This document shows, piece by piece, positions 39,304 to 45,492 of a stretch of 45,501 nucleotides of DNA. The position numbers were made by a program, and so were the translations under genes. The stretch's first letter is position 1, and the number at the start of each line of letters is the position of its first letter. Origin of the DNA: Paralactobacillus_A sp963926925 (lineage in GTDB: Bacteria > Bacillota > Bacilli > Lactobacillales > Lactobacillaceae); the NCBI GenBank assembly GCA_963926925.1, contig CAWUZD010000011.1, positions 1 to 45,501 of the forward strand, written 5' to 3'. Under the pieces are notes generated by a model, which was not told the DNA's origin, made no database searches, and worked only from the letters and a program-made list of their open reading frames with translations.

Positions 39304-39326
39304 GTCACTATATAGTGGCTTTTTTT
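39304..39326 (+). terminator. Terminator after the first baseplate unit
   Basis: GTCACTA (39304-39310) and TAGTGGC (39313-39319) form a stem with a two-base loop, followed by seven T. Confidence 0.75.
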
Positions 39327-39353
39327 ATTACTAAAAAAAAGGGGAGTTTATAA

Positions 39354-40541
39354 ATGGATTCTGAAAGTTTAAAAAATGCAATGCCAAATGATGAATATGA
39401 AGTTCAAGATGCACCAACTATTTTAAATAAAAAAGGCGATTTTGTTGCCTTTAAATTAGATCTTGATAAACCAGGACGGATATTTTTCGACTTGTCAAAG
39501 GCATTTAATGCTATGCAAGGTGAAAATGGTAACGTCTTACCAATTGAATTTTTCCAAAATGGCCAACCTAAAAATTTGAATGGCTACACTATTTCTATTA
39601 TTGGGACATATCCAGATGGCAAGAATACACCATTTAAAGTGGTTGCCAATAATGCGACAAGTGGCAATTATATGTGCAACTTCACTTTTCCGTTTGGATT
39701 CTTCAAAATTCAAGGACAATACGCTTTCTATTTTGAATTAGACAACGGCTCTTCATCTTTAAAATCAGCAGTCTGCTTAATTGATGTGCAAACTAACATT
39801 ACAACAATGACGGTTGACTTTAAGGAAGATGTCACTACCTATGACAATGAATTTGACCAATGGCGTACACAAATGCAACAAAATATTACTGACTTGCAAG
39901 CACAAGCTGACGCCAATAAAAAATTACAAACTTTGATCTCACAAACTACCAAAGCTCTTGATGATAATGCAACAGGTGTAATTACCCAAGCATTAAAAGA
40001 TGTACCTAAATTAGACCAAAATAATACTTTTAGTGGTATTAACTCATTCAACAATAATAATGTGCAATCATTGACGGCTCAAACGGCTACTGTCAACGGC
40101 AACTTGTCTGCTGATTCTTTCTCAGCAAATACGGTCACTTTGAAAAAATTATTGTTAAATGGCCAAGACATTACCGAAGGCTTAATCAAGAGTACTGAAA
40201 GTATTCACGGAACGCCAACTAATGGCATTACATGGTTCTTTGCTGATGTCTTCAAATTGACGTTCTCAAGTGGTGTTTTGGCTATCTTAGACCTTGAATT
40301 CAATGTCCCTAATAATTCAACTTTCCAAAATGCAAGTGAAAGTAGCCCAGTTGCAGCCTTTCAATTTCCTAAAGGTTCATTGTCTGGTTTAGGTGGTACA
40401 CCATTCGCTGTGTCTGGTGCGTTATTAAAATTAGACACAAATAATGACACATTAGACTTTTGCGGTACAACTAACGGCTGGGAATCATGGGGTAAAGCGG
40501 TCAGAGGTTATGCGCCAACTTATGCGATGTTTAACTCATAA
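39354..40541 (+). CDS. BppU-type receptor-binding baseplate protein
   Basis: 395 residues. About 15-155 is a second BppU-like domain (GDFVAFKLDLDKPGRIFFDL, PFGFFKIQGQYAFYFELDNG). A helical neck follows (EFDQWRTQMQQNITDLQAQA), then a beta-helix-like segment with NNNVQSLTAQTATVNGNLSA, and a C-terminal globular head (about 275-395) ending YAPTYAMFNS. This order of attachment domain, trimeric neck and head is that of a receptor-binding protein. It lies after an internal terminator with its own GGGGAG ribosome binding site, like a replaceable host-range cassette. Confidence 0.75.
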   Translation: MDSESLKNAMPNDEYEVQDAPTILNKKGDFVAFKLDLDKPGRIFFDLSKAFNAMQGENGNVLPIEFFQNGQPKNLNGYTISIIGTYPDGKNTPFKVVANNATSGNYMCNFTFPFGFFKIQGQYAFYFELDNGSSSLKSAVCLIDVQTNITTMTVDFKEDVTTYDNEFDQWRTQMQQNITDLQAQADANKKLQTLISQTTKALDDNATGVITQALKDVPKLDQNNTFSGINSFNNNNVQSLTAQTATVNGNLSADSFSANTVTLKKLLLNGQDITEGLIKSTESIHGTPTNGITWFFADVFKLTFSSGVLAILDLEFNVPNNSTFQNASESSPVAAFQFPKGSLSGLGGTPFAVSGALLKLDTNNDTLDFCGTTNGWESWGKAVRGYAPTYAMFNS

Positions 40542-40563
40542 AATTGAAAGCGTGGTGTATGTT

Positions 40564-40944
40564 ATGAAGCGTATTGACAAAATCTCACAAATTCAATTTA
40601 TTATTGGCATTACTTTAATTGCAAAAGGCTTTTTCTATCTTTGCCACGGCACTTACTTTGTTTACCCACCGAATATGACCGGCATTGAAAATGATCACAT
40701 TATTGGTTATTCATTCATATTGTTTGGCGCATTGTTTGCGTTAATCAAAATCTTTCCACAGCATTTTCCTATCTGGTTGCGTTCGGTAATAGTAGCAGTG
40801 GCAATTGGTCTAATGATGTTTGTAACTATTATTGAATGGTGTCACTTATTGGCACTTAATTTGCCAATGTCAGCATTATCAAATACATGTATCACGCTCG
40901 TTATGATGGTGTTGGAAGTGGAGCGTGATAATCACAATGCATGA
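40564..40944 (+). CDS. Phage membrane protein with about four spans
   Basis: 126 residues with hydrophobic segments around 8-28, 44-63, 70-90 and 100-118. It precedes the holin genes and overlaps the next by eight bases. It has no known enzyme motif; membrane proteins in this place may be holin partners or antiholins. The ATG at 40564 was preferred to a longer frame that overlaps the receptor-binding gene. Confidence 0.65.
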   Translation: MKRIDKISQIQFIIGITLIAKGFFYLCHGTYFVYPPNMTGIENDHIIGYSFILFGALFALIKIFPQHFPIWLRSVIVAVAIGLMMFVTIIEWCHLLALNLPMSALSNTCITLVMMVLEVERDNHNA

Positions 40945-41170
40945 TTTTTTTAATTTTTCACAAGCGTTGGCAGGAATTGCTAGTTTTCTGACCGCTATTA
41001 GTGTATTAGTGCTTAATTGGCGCAAAGAAAAGAAACAAGAAGACCAATCAACCATTAATAATTACCAACAGCTTTACCAAAATATTTTGAAGGAACGTAA
41101 CAAGTTGCAGAAAGAAAACGACAAGTTGCGAACAGAATTGGAGGAATTGAAACATGAACATGATCAATGA
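40937..41170 (+). CDS. Small membrane protein with coiled-coil tail, holin-associated
   Basis: About 77 residues: one span near the start (LAGIASFLTAISVLVLNW) then a long charged coiled coil (LYQNILKERNKLQKENDKLRT divided by heptads, ending EELKHEHDQ). The gene overlaps both neighbours. The form, a single span with a cytoplasmic coil, is common beside LL-H-type holins. A GTG at 40925 with GGAAGTGG upstream is an alternative start. Confidence 0.65.
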   Translation: MHDFFNFSQALAGIASFLTAISVLVLNWRKEKKQEDQSTINNYQQLYQNILKERNKLQKENDKLRTELEELKHEHDQ

Positions 41171-41495
41171 TGTAATTGACTGGCTATTATTTGGTGGTGC
41201 ATTAGCCGCCTTTATTACTTTCTGGAATGTGGATCTAAAACCATATTTACAAAGTAAAATTAATTTAATGCATGATGACTTAGCACAAAGTAAAGAACAA
41301 TTGTTACTCGATTTAGCTAACACTGCTGTCATTGCGATTGAACACGATGTTACTGCAACAGGTGATGATAAGAAACAATATGCAGCACGTAAAGTTAGTG
41401 AAGAATTAACTGCGCTAGGCTTGCATATTGACCAACAACATATCTTAGATACTATTGAATATGCATTTCATGAATTAATTGGTAGTCAAAAATAA
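41154..41495 (+). CDS. Phage holin, LL-H family
   Basis: 113 residues with one N-terminal hydrophobic segment (WLLFGGALAAFITFW) and a long amphipathic soluble region (LLLDLANTAVIAIEHDVTAT, ARKVSEELTALGLHID), the pattern of LL-H-type holins. It forms membrane lesions at the end of the lytic cycle. GGAGGAATTG precedes the ATG. The lysin follows after 372 bp that hold a small RNA and a peptide gene. Confidence 0.85.
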   Translation: MNMINDVIDWLLFGGALAAFITFWNVDLKPYLQSKINLMHDDLAQSKEQLLLDLANTAVIAIEHDVTATGDDKKQYAARKVSEELTALGLHIDQQHILDTIEYAFHELIGSQK

Positions 41496-41499
41496 GCAT

Positions 41500-41596
41500 A
41501 AAAAAAGACCGCTAGTCAAAAGGCTAGCAGTCCTACGCGCGTTTGAGATAGTCAGTCTCATTAGTGCATCACGCATATAACAATCATTATTTTACT
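41500..41596 (-). ncRNA. Divergent small RNA between holin and lysin
   Basis: On the minus strand an extended -10 box TGTTATAAT (around 41603-41611) predicts a start near 41596. The transcript ends in a nine-pair hairpin (GACTGCTAG/CTAGCGGTC) followed by seven T at 41501-41530. Its 5' part is antisense to CAATCATTATTTTA (41581-41594), and that 14-mer is repeated exactly at 41711-41724, inside the first codons of the downstream peptide gene. The RNA can therefore pair in trans with the peptide message. Confidence 0.65.
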
Positions 41597-41724
41597 GAAA
41601 TCATTATAACACAATATGTCAATATGATAAAATATTATTAGTGCATCATATTGGTCCAGTCAACCAATAAATTTATTGCACCAAAGGAGGTGCAGTAGAA
41701 GTGCATATTTCAATCATTATTTTA
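41560..41724. repeat. Repeats shared by the small RNA and the peptide message
   Basis: ATTAGTGCATCA occurs at 41560-41571 and 41637-41648, and AGTGCAT again at 41700-41706. CAATCATTATTTTA occurs at 41581-41594 and 41711-41724. The repeats lie in the small RNA gene, in the leader of the peptide gene and at its start codon, as in toxin loci where repeated segments mediate RNA pairing. Confidence 0.6.
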
Positions 41725-41802
41725 TTAGTACCTAGCAAGTACTTACTAAAAGCATTGAAAACAATACTTAAGACAATTCTAAAAGAATTGCTAAATAAGT
41801 AA
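41701..41802 (+). CDS. 33-residue membrane-active peptide with antisense RNA
   Basis: A GTG start with AAAGGAGG ten bases upstream encodes VHISIIILLVPSKYLLKALK followed by a second amphipathic basic segment. A hydrophobic start followed by Lys/Leu helices suits a membrane-disrupting peptide, either a type I toxin or a lysis auxiliary between holin and lysin. It is not of the Fst type (no API..G signature). The start region is complementary to the divergent RNA. A terminator follows at 41817. Confidence 0.6.
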   Translation: MHISIIILLVPSKYLLKALKTILKTILKELLNK

Positions 41803-41816
41803 AACTAGGTACGAGA

Positions 41817-41845
41817 GCGTAACGCCGCGGCGTTGCGCTTTTTTT
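41817..41845 (+). terminator. Terminator between the peptide gene and the lysin
   Basis: GCG(T)AACGCC pairs with GGCGTT(G)CGC (41817-41838) and is followed by seven T. It isolates the peptide unit from the lysin, whose own message must read through or start in between. Confidence 0.8.
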
Positions 41846-41867
41846 ATACTCTTGTGGAGGTGTAATA

Positions 41868-43073
41868 ATGAAATTTAAACATACTTTAGCCGTTGGCATT
41901 GCGCTTGCGGCTTTTTTAGTACCAACAACTGCAACAGTTACTAATAATGTGCAACATGTTGAAGCTGCACGAACTGATATGGTTGACGTATCAAGTTATA
42001 ACGGTTCAATGACTGTTAGCAACTATACTGATATGCGTAACAATTATGGCGTCAAAGCTGTTACTGTTAAATTAACTGAAGGTACTTATTATAAGCAACC
42101 TTATGCTGCCGCTGATCTAGCAAACGCCAAAACTGCTGGTTTGTATATTAATGGTTATTATTTCTGCCGTTATACCAATGTTGCTAGTGCCAAAGCAGAA
42201 GCACAATACGCTTGTGATTATGCCAAAAAGGTTGGTTTACCAGTAACTGCGGTATTAGCAATGGATATTGAAGCACCACAACAACGGAATTTAAGTGAAG
42301 ATGAGAATGCAGCATGTATTAACGCCGCTTTTCAAGTTATCCAAGCGAATGGCTACCGTCCAGATGTTTACAGTATGGCTTCATGGGGCGATGTCCATAT
42401 TCCATGGAGTAAGATTAAGTGGATCGCTCGCTATCCATACCATGTAACTAAAGATGAATACACACATGGTCATGCATGGCAATTTAGTAGTACGCAACAT
42501 TTTAATGGCAGTTATGGCAACTTTGATGTTTCACAATTATATGATGATTACTACACAGCAAATCAAAATAAGAACGCTGTGATTTCAAATGCTGATACAG
42601 CTCATGTGAATGTTAACCATGGCAAACAAATTAATCAAACTAAATCAACCACTAATAATGGTAATGTAAACAACAATAAGCAAAATACATTGACTGAAGA
42701 TTATGCACAAAATGGCACATTTACAGCTAATACAACCTTAAATGTTCGTACTGCACCTAATACAAGTGCAACGATCACAGGTCAATATCATGCTGGTGAA
42801 TCATTAACATATAATCACGTTTATATTCAAAACGGTTTAGTATGGTTAAGATTCAATGCATACAGTGGCGTTCGTTATATTGCAGCTGGTGTAATGGGTG
42901 GCGAAAGTTATGGAACACGTACAACTAATATTGCTAGTTACTACACTGTTAAGTCAGGTGATACATTAGGAAGCATTGCACGTCGCTATGGTGTATCAGT
43001 TAGCTATCTATGCAATCGTAACGGTATTAGCAACGCTAACTATATTTATGTTGGTGAAAATTTAATTATTTAA
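41868..43073 (+). CDS. Secreted GH25 endolysin with SH3 and LysM domains
   Basis: 401 residues. A signal peptide (MKFKHTLAVGIALAAFLVPT, cut probably after VEA near residue 34) is followed by a GH25 muramidase (about 36-225) with DMVDVSSYNG and the catalytic AMDIEA (Asp and Glu), an Asn-rich linker, an SH3b-type domain (about 285-345, TTLNVRTAPNTSATITGQYH) and a LysM (about 352-401, YTVKSGDTLGSIARRYGVS). It cleaves peptidoglycan glycan strands. The signal peptide means export by the host Sec system, with the holin setting the time. TGGAGGTG precedes the ATG. Confidence 0.95.
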   Translation: MKFKHTLAVGIALAAFLVPTTATVTNNVQHVEAARTDMVDVSSYNGSMTVSNYTDMRNNYGVKAVTVKLTEGTYYKQPYAAADLANAKTAGLYINGYYFCRYTNVASAKAEAQYACDYAKKVGLPVTAVLAMDIEAPQQRNLSEDENAACINAAFQVIQANGYRPDVYSMASWGDVHIPWSKIKWIARYPYHVTKDEYTHGHAWQFSSTQHFNGSYGNFDVSQLYDDYYTANQNKNAVISNADTAHVNVNHGKQINQTKSTTNNGNVNNNKQNTLTEDYAQNGTFTANTTLNVRTAPNTSATITGQYHAGESLTYNHVYIQNGLVWLRFNAYSGVRYIAAGVMGGESYGTRTTNIASYYTVKSGDTLGSIARRYGVSVSYLCNRNGISNANYIYVGENLII

Positions 43074-43076
43074 ATT

Positions 43077-43120
43077 AATAGAGGGTATTAGTTAAAAAGC
43101 GACTAATACCCTCTATTTTT
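43077..43120 (+). terminator. Strong terminator after the lysin
   Basis: AATAGAGGGTATTAGT and ACTAATACCCTCTATT form a 16-pair stem (43077-43117), followed by T. It ends the late operon and separates it from the lysogenic cargo. Confidence 0.9.
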
Positions 43121-43153
43121 GTTCATATTAAATTTTATTAAAATTAATGATTA

Positions 43154-43241
43154 ATACTATATGTTGTATTTAAAGTGCCTTAGAACGCAAAATATAGCGT
43201 TTTATTATTGTATAGTACGCATAAAAGGCGTACAATATAAT
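43154..43241 (+). promoter_or_regulatory. hicA promoter with two inverted-repeat operators
   Basis: AACGC/GCGTT with eight bases between (43184-43201) and GTACGC/GCGTAC with seven (43215-43233) lie just before TATAAT (43236-43241). Related palindromes precede hicB. The second operator abuts the -10 box and would block it. The 16-bp ATACTATATGTTGTAT at 43154-43169 is also found before the late regulator. Confidence 0.6.
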
Positions 43242-43259
43242 ATGAAAGAGGGTGAGGTA

Positions 43260-43451
43260 TTGACCGAAATCAAAATTTCTAAAGTTCTCAAAGAACTTAA
43301 AAAACTCGGTTTTAAAGAAAAAAGTATCAATGGCGATCATCACAAATTTGAAGATGAAAAAGGCCACGTTACAGTAGTTCCTTACTCTAAACGTGGTGAT
43401 ACATTACCTATTGGTACATACAAGGCTATCCTAAAACAAATTGGCAAATAG
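43260..43451 (+). CDS. hicA: HicA toxin, mRNA interferase
   Basis: 63 residues from a TTG start with AAAGAGGGTG upstream; a longer frame exists but the usual HicA length and the ribosome binding site favour this start. The dsRBD-like fold is visible: KISKVLKELKKLGFKEKSIN, then GDHHKFEDEKGHVTVVPYSK with the catalytic His in GDHHKF, and DTLPIGTYKAILKQIG. HicA cuts mRNA and stops growth; HicB neutralises it. Here the toxin has its own promoter, operators and terminator instead of sharing a message with hicB. Confidence 0.88.
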   Translation: MTEIKISKVLKELKKLGFKEKSINGDHHKFEDEKGHVTVVPYSKRGDTLPIGTYKAILKQIGK

Positions 43452-43464
43452 CCTTAATTATATA

Positions 43465-43494
43465 AAGCTAGTGAGTCACCTCTCACTAGCTTTT
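43465..43494 (+). terminator. Terminator between hicA and hicB
   Basis: AAGCTAGTGAG (43465-43475) and CTCACTAGCTT (43482-43492) form an 11-pair stem, followed by TTTATTTTA. It separates toxin and antitoxin transcription. Confidence 0.8.
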
Positions 43495-43527
43495 ATTTTA
43501 TCATAAATTAAAAATAAATAATATACA

Positions 43528-43581
43528 TTGATTTTATACGTAATAAATGCGTATAATATGTATATACGTATAAAAACGTAT
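43528..43581 (+). promoter_or_regulatory. hicB promoter with two operators
   Basis: TTGATT (43528-43533) and TATAAT (43552-43557) are 18 bp apart. ATACG/CGTAT (43536-43554) lies between the boxes and ATACGT/ACGTAT (43564-43581) lies at the start. Both fit the RACGY..RCGTY type seen before hicA, so one repressor, most simply HicB, could hold both units. Confidence 0.65.
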
Positions 43582-43615
43582 AAAAAACATTTGATTGAAG
43601 AGAAGGAGAAAAGTA

Positions 43616-44014
43616 ATGGAGAGATTGGTTGCATATCCTGCTATTTTAGATGATAGTGAAAATGAAAAAGGTGTTTATACAGTAACTTTTCCTGATGTTC
43701 CAGGTGCTATTTCTTTTGGTAGAGGTGTAGCAGAAGCAATGCAACGCGGTTCAGAAGCATTAGGATTAATGTTATATGATAAAAACAACTTGCCATTAGC
43801 TACAAATTTAGAAACTGTTAGAAAACAAAATCCTGGAAAAATTGTTACTTTAATTTCAAACGATCTTGATAATACTAAAAAGTATGTTAAAAAACCTATT
43901 GTTAAGAAAAACACTTCTTTGCCAGGTGATTTAGCCCAAGAAGCAGAAAAAGCTGGTATTAATTTTTCTCAAACCTTAGCTGATGCATTACGTGCAAAAC
44001 TGGCAAATATGTAA
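43616..44014 (+). CDS. hicB: HicB antitoxin
   Basis: 132 residues. The N-terminal RNase-H-like HicB domain begins LVAYPAILDDSENEKGVYTV and continues TFPDVPGAISFGRGVAEAMQ; the C-terminal part, SLPGDLAQEAEKAGINFSQT, resembles a ribbon-helix-helix DNA-binding domain. HicB covers the toxin and represses transcription. The ATG at 43616 has AGAAGGAG upstream; a TTG 21 bases earlier lacks support. It is the last recognisable protein gene of the prophage. Confidence 0.88.
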   Translation: MERLVAYPAILDDSENEKGVYTVTFPDVPGAISFGRGVAEAMQRGSEALGLMLYDKNNLPLATNLETVRKQNPGKIVTLISNDLDNTKKYVKKPIVKKNTSLPGDLAQEAEKAGINFSQTLADALRAKLANM

Positions 44015-44027
44015 TAAAAATGTTTTA

Positions 44028-44155
44028 ATTAAATAAAGAGTGGTTGTAATTCTGATAGCATTGCTATATGAACCAACTGCGGACATTTATCGCTTTGGCT
44101 TAGGCGGTATTTGTTATAAGCTATTAGCGCTATCCATTGTGGGTAGCGCCTTTTT
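44028..44155 (+). ncRNA. Candidate RNA unit A of the attR-proximal array
   Basis: No open frame of note. GTGGTT (near 44040) pairs with AACCAAC (44071-44077), enclosing the hairpin ATAGC-ATT-GCTAT (44055-44067). It ends with GCGCTATCC/GGGTAGCGC (44127-44149) and five T, a good terminator. The promoter is unclear; it may be read through from hicB. A tracrRNA role was considered and rejected for lack of any CRISPR locus. Confidence 0.5.
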
Positions 44156-44202
44156 ATACATAAAATAATAGTATTTACTATGATATTTTGATATAATTAA
44201 TT

Positions 44203-44520
44203 TTAAAGCTAGTAGATGAGTGCTGTGTCCCATAATGGAGTAAGGGTCTGAGCATTCACATGTACTCATCATTTGAGAATTAATTCTCTGGGGATCGTGG
44301 TAATGCGATCGGCAACGTGGTCGATTAGTTAAAACTAACTATGAACGGGGCAGTACCATCATAGGCTACTAATAAATAGTTAGTAGATAAGACTTTAGGT
44401 AGTAATGACACCTAACACGTTGTTAATGCGGTAATGGTCAGTTTTGATCCATAGGTTGTAAGTAATCCTATCCGCTAAAAAACTTACAATACACTGCTCT
44501 TTATGGGTGGTGTATTTTTT
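44203..44520 (+). ncRNA. Candidate RNA unit B, about 315 nt, highly structured
   Basis: An extended -10 box TGATATAAT (44189-44197) predicts a start near 44203. Stems in order: GATGAGT/ACTCATC (44215 and 44264), GAGAATTAATTCTC (44275-44288), GATCG/CGATC (44293-44310), TTAGTT/AACTAA, CTACTAA/TTAGTAG (44366-44386), TTAGG/CCTAA (44395-44415), TTGTAAG/CTTACAA (44456-44489), and the terminator ATACAC/GTGTAT with seven T. There is no coding potential. Large ornate RNAs such as GOLLD and ROOL occur in prophages of this bacterial group, but I cannot assign it to either; it is shorter. Confidence 0.65.
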
Positions 44521-44535
44521 TGTTATAATAAAATA

Positions 44536-44710
44536 GAAATGTTGGTTCGTAGCATTGACCGCGACAAATGGTACATTGAAATATGTACGCTGCGTTGATT
44601 ATAATTAATGTGTCCAAGTTCAGAGTGTCGGAGGAGTTTGGCGCTGAACTAGGTTTATAGGTTATCCTCTTAAACCTATAAGAAGCATTTGATATGCTTC
44701 TTTTTTTATT
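44536..44710 (+). ncRNA. Candidate RNA unit C
   Basis: An extended -10 box TGTTATAAT (44521-44529) lies just after the terminator of unit B, and a second promoter TTGAAA-18-TATAAT is at 44576-44605. Stems: CGTAGC/GCTGCG enclosing GTACAT/ATGTAC, AGTTCAG/CTGAACT (from 44617), AGGTTTA/TAAACCT, and a terminator AGAAGCAT/ATGCTTCT with T to 44708. GGAGGAG in one loop can pair with ATCCTC in the next. Confidence 0.55.
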
Positions 44711-44744
44711 TTGCTTAAAATTAAAAAATTAGTATAATAATTAT

Positions 44745-44834
44745 GTGGCATAATTCCTTTACACGCTTAGTTTAAGTTAGTCTGCTACTCATCTGCTACT
44801 TAAAAGTGCTATTCAAAAGAATAGCACTTTTTTT
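44745..44834 (+). ncRNA. Candidate RNA unit D
   Basis: TTGCTT (44711-44716) and TATAAT (44733-44738) 16 bp apart give a start near 44745. TTTAAGT (44771-44777) pairs with ACTTAAA (44798-44804); the loop presents TCTGCTACT twice (44781-44789, 44792-44800). A 12-pair terminator AAAGTGCTATTC/GAATAGCACTTT with seven T ends it. A repeated single-stranded loop motif is a common form for a target-pairing segment. Confidence 0.55.
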
Positions 44835-44889
44835 ATGCATGAATAAAATATCATTTACATTTACTATTGATTTTTGATATGATAAACAT

Positions 44890-44966
44890 GTCAACTTTTT
44901 GTGTCATGAAGTTTCACTAACCTTTTTTAACTTATAGACTATCTTAATTTTAAGATAGTCTTTTTC
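44890..44966 (+). ncRNA. Candidate RNA unit E
   Basis: TTTACA (44854-44859) and TATGAT (44878-44883) 18 bp apart point to a start near 44890. The 11-pair hairpin GACTATCTTAA/TTAAGATAGTC (44937-44960) with five T ends it. The middle is U-rich and unstructured. It is the weakest of the five units and may only be a terminator guarding attR. Confidence 0.4.
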
Positions 44967-45036
44967 ATTAGTGTAATTTTCGTGCAATAATTTTTAAAAG
45001 TTGTTGATATATCAATGATTATCAATATAGTTTTAT

Positions 45037-45053
45037 TCCTGCCAGTGGCATTT
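45037..45053. repeat. attR core, 17 bp
   Basis: TCCTGCCAGTGGCATTT is identical to attL at 3572-3588. Excision between the two would release a circle of about 41.5 kb and leave one intact site behind tRNA-Leu. Confidence 0.93.
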
Positions 45054-45186
45054 TGGTAACTATTGTGATTTCATATAACCTTGTAGATGTTAATTTAATA
45101 ACATTTACAAGGTTTTTGTTTTATCTAAGTTACTAATATTAAGCATGTTGGCACAATTTTGACACAATTTTTAGGACAAAATAATT
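45054..45186. other. Right flank: original tRNA terminator and integrase-arm-like repeats
   Basis: AACCTTGTA...ATGTT pairs with AACAT..TACAAGG around 45077-45113, followed by TTTTTG; this is probably the tRNA-Leu terminator before the phage entered. Then GCACAATTTT and GACACAATTTT (45151-45172) repeat directly. The order att core, hairpin, paired repeats mirrors the int-proximal arm at 3593-3731 with different sequence, which hints at a relic of another element in the same site. No gene lies in this stretch. Confidence 0.45.
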
Positions 45187-45236
45187 GGCTTTAGATGGTT
45201 AAATGGGCATTATAGAAATATGGAGGAGATGAGTAA

Positions 45237-45329
45237 ATGAAATCATTAAGTAGAGGAGAAAAAATTATTATTACTACGCAAGTAATAGTTTTGATCTTAA
45301 CAATTATTAATTTAATTTTAGATAAGTAG
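45237..45329 (+). CDS. 30-residue single-span membrane peptide
   Basis: An ATG with TGGAGGAGATG upstream encodes MKSLSRGEKIIITTQVIVLI and the rest of one membrane helix, ending LILDK. The strong translation signal supports reality. Size and form resemble type I toxin-like peptides of lactobacilli, but I cannot place it in a family. It lies outside the prophage, just after the attachment site. Confidence 0.55.
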   Translation: MKSLSRGEKIIITTQVIVLILTIINLILDK

Positions 45330-45353
45330 TGAAAGTAAAGAGAAATTAAAAAT

Positions 45354-45443
45354 ATGAAAAAATTAGCACGAATTGATTATTTACTAATTACATTAATTAT
45401 TTTAACGGTAATTACTGCTCCTATACTAATATTTGGCACATAA
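45354..45443 (+). CDS. 29-residue single-span membrane peptide
   Basis: Encodes MKKLARIDYLLITLIILTVI and a short end, a single membrane helix with a basic start, 24 bp after the previous peptide gene. The ribosome binding site is weak (AAAGAGAA). A small AAGGT/ACCTT hairpin with T follows. Function unknown. Confidence 0.4.
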   Translation: MKKLARIDYLLITLIILTVITAPILIFGT

Positions 45444-45492
45444 AAGGTTAGACCTTTTTATGTCATAATACTTAGTAAAGGAGCTTTTTATT

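Noticed and set aside
41701..41802. Fst/Lpt-family toxin
   Set aside because: The peptide lacks the family signature around API..G and the W-containing tail, and the RNA is divergent rather than convergent.
44028..44155. Unit A as a phage-borne tracrRNA (it starts GTTGTAATTCTGATAGC and ends in a tracr-like terminator)
   Set aside because: No repeat-spacer array, cas gene or anti-repeat partner is present in the window; resemblance is only in shape.
3732..45053. Defective prophage
   Set aside because: Integrase, packaging, head, tail and lysis genes are all intact and att sites are perfect; only rusA and one relic are broken, so it may still be inducible.
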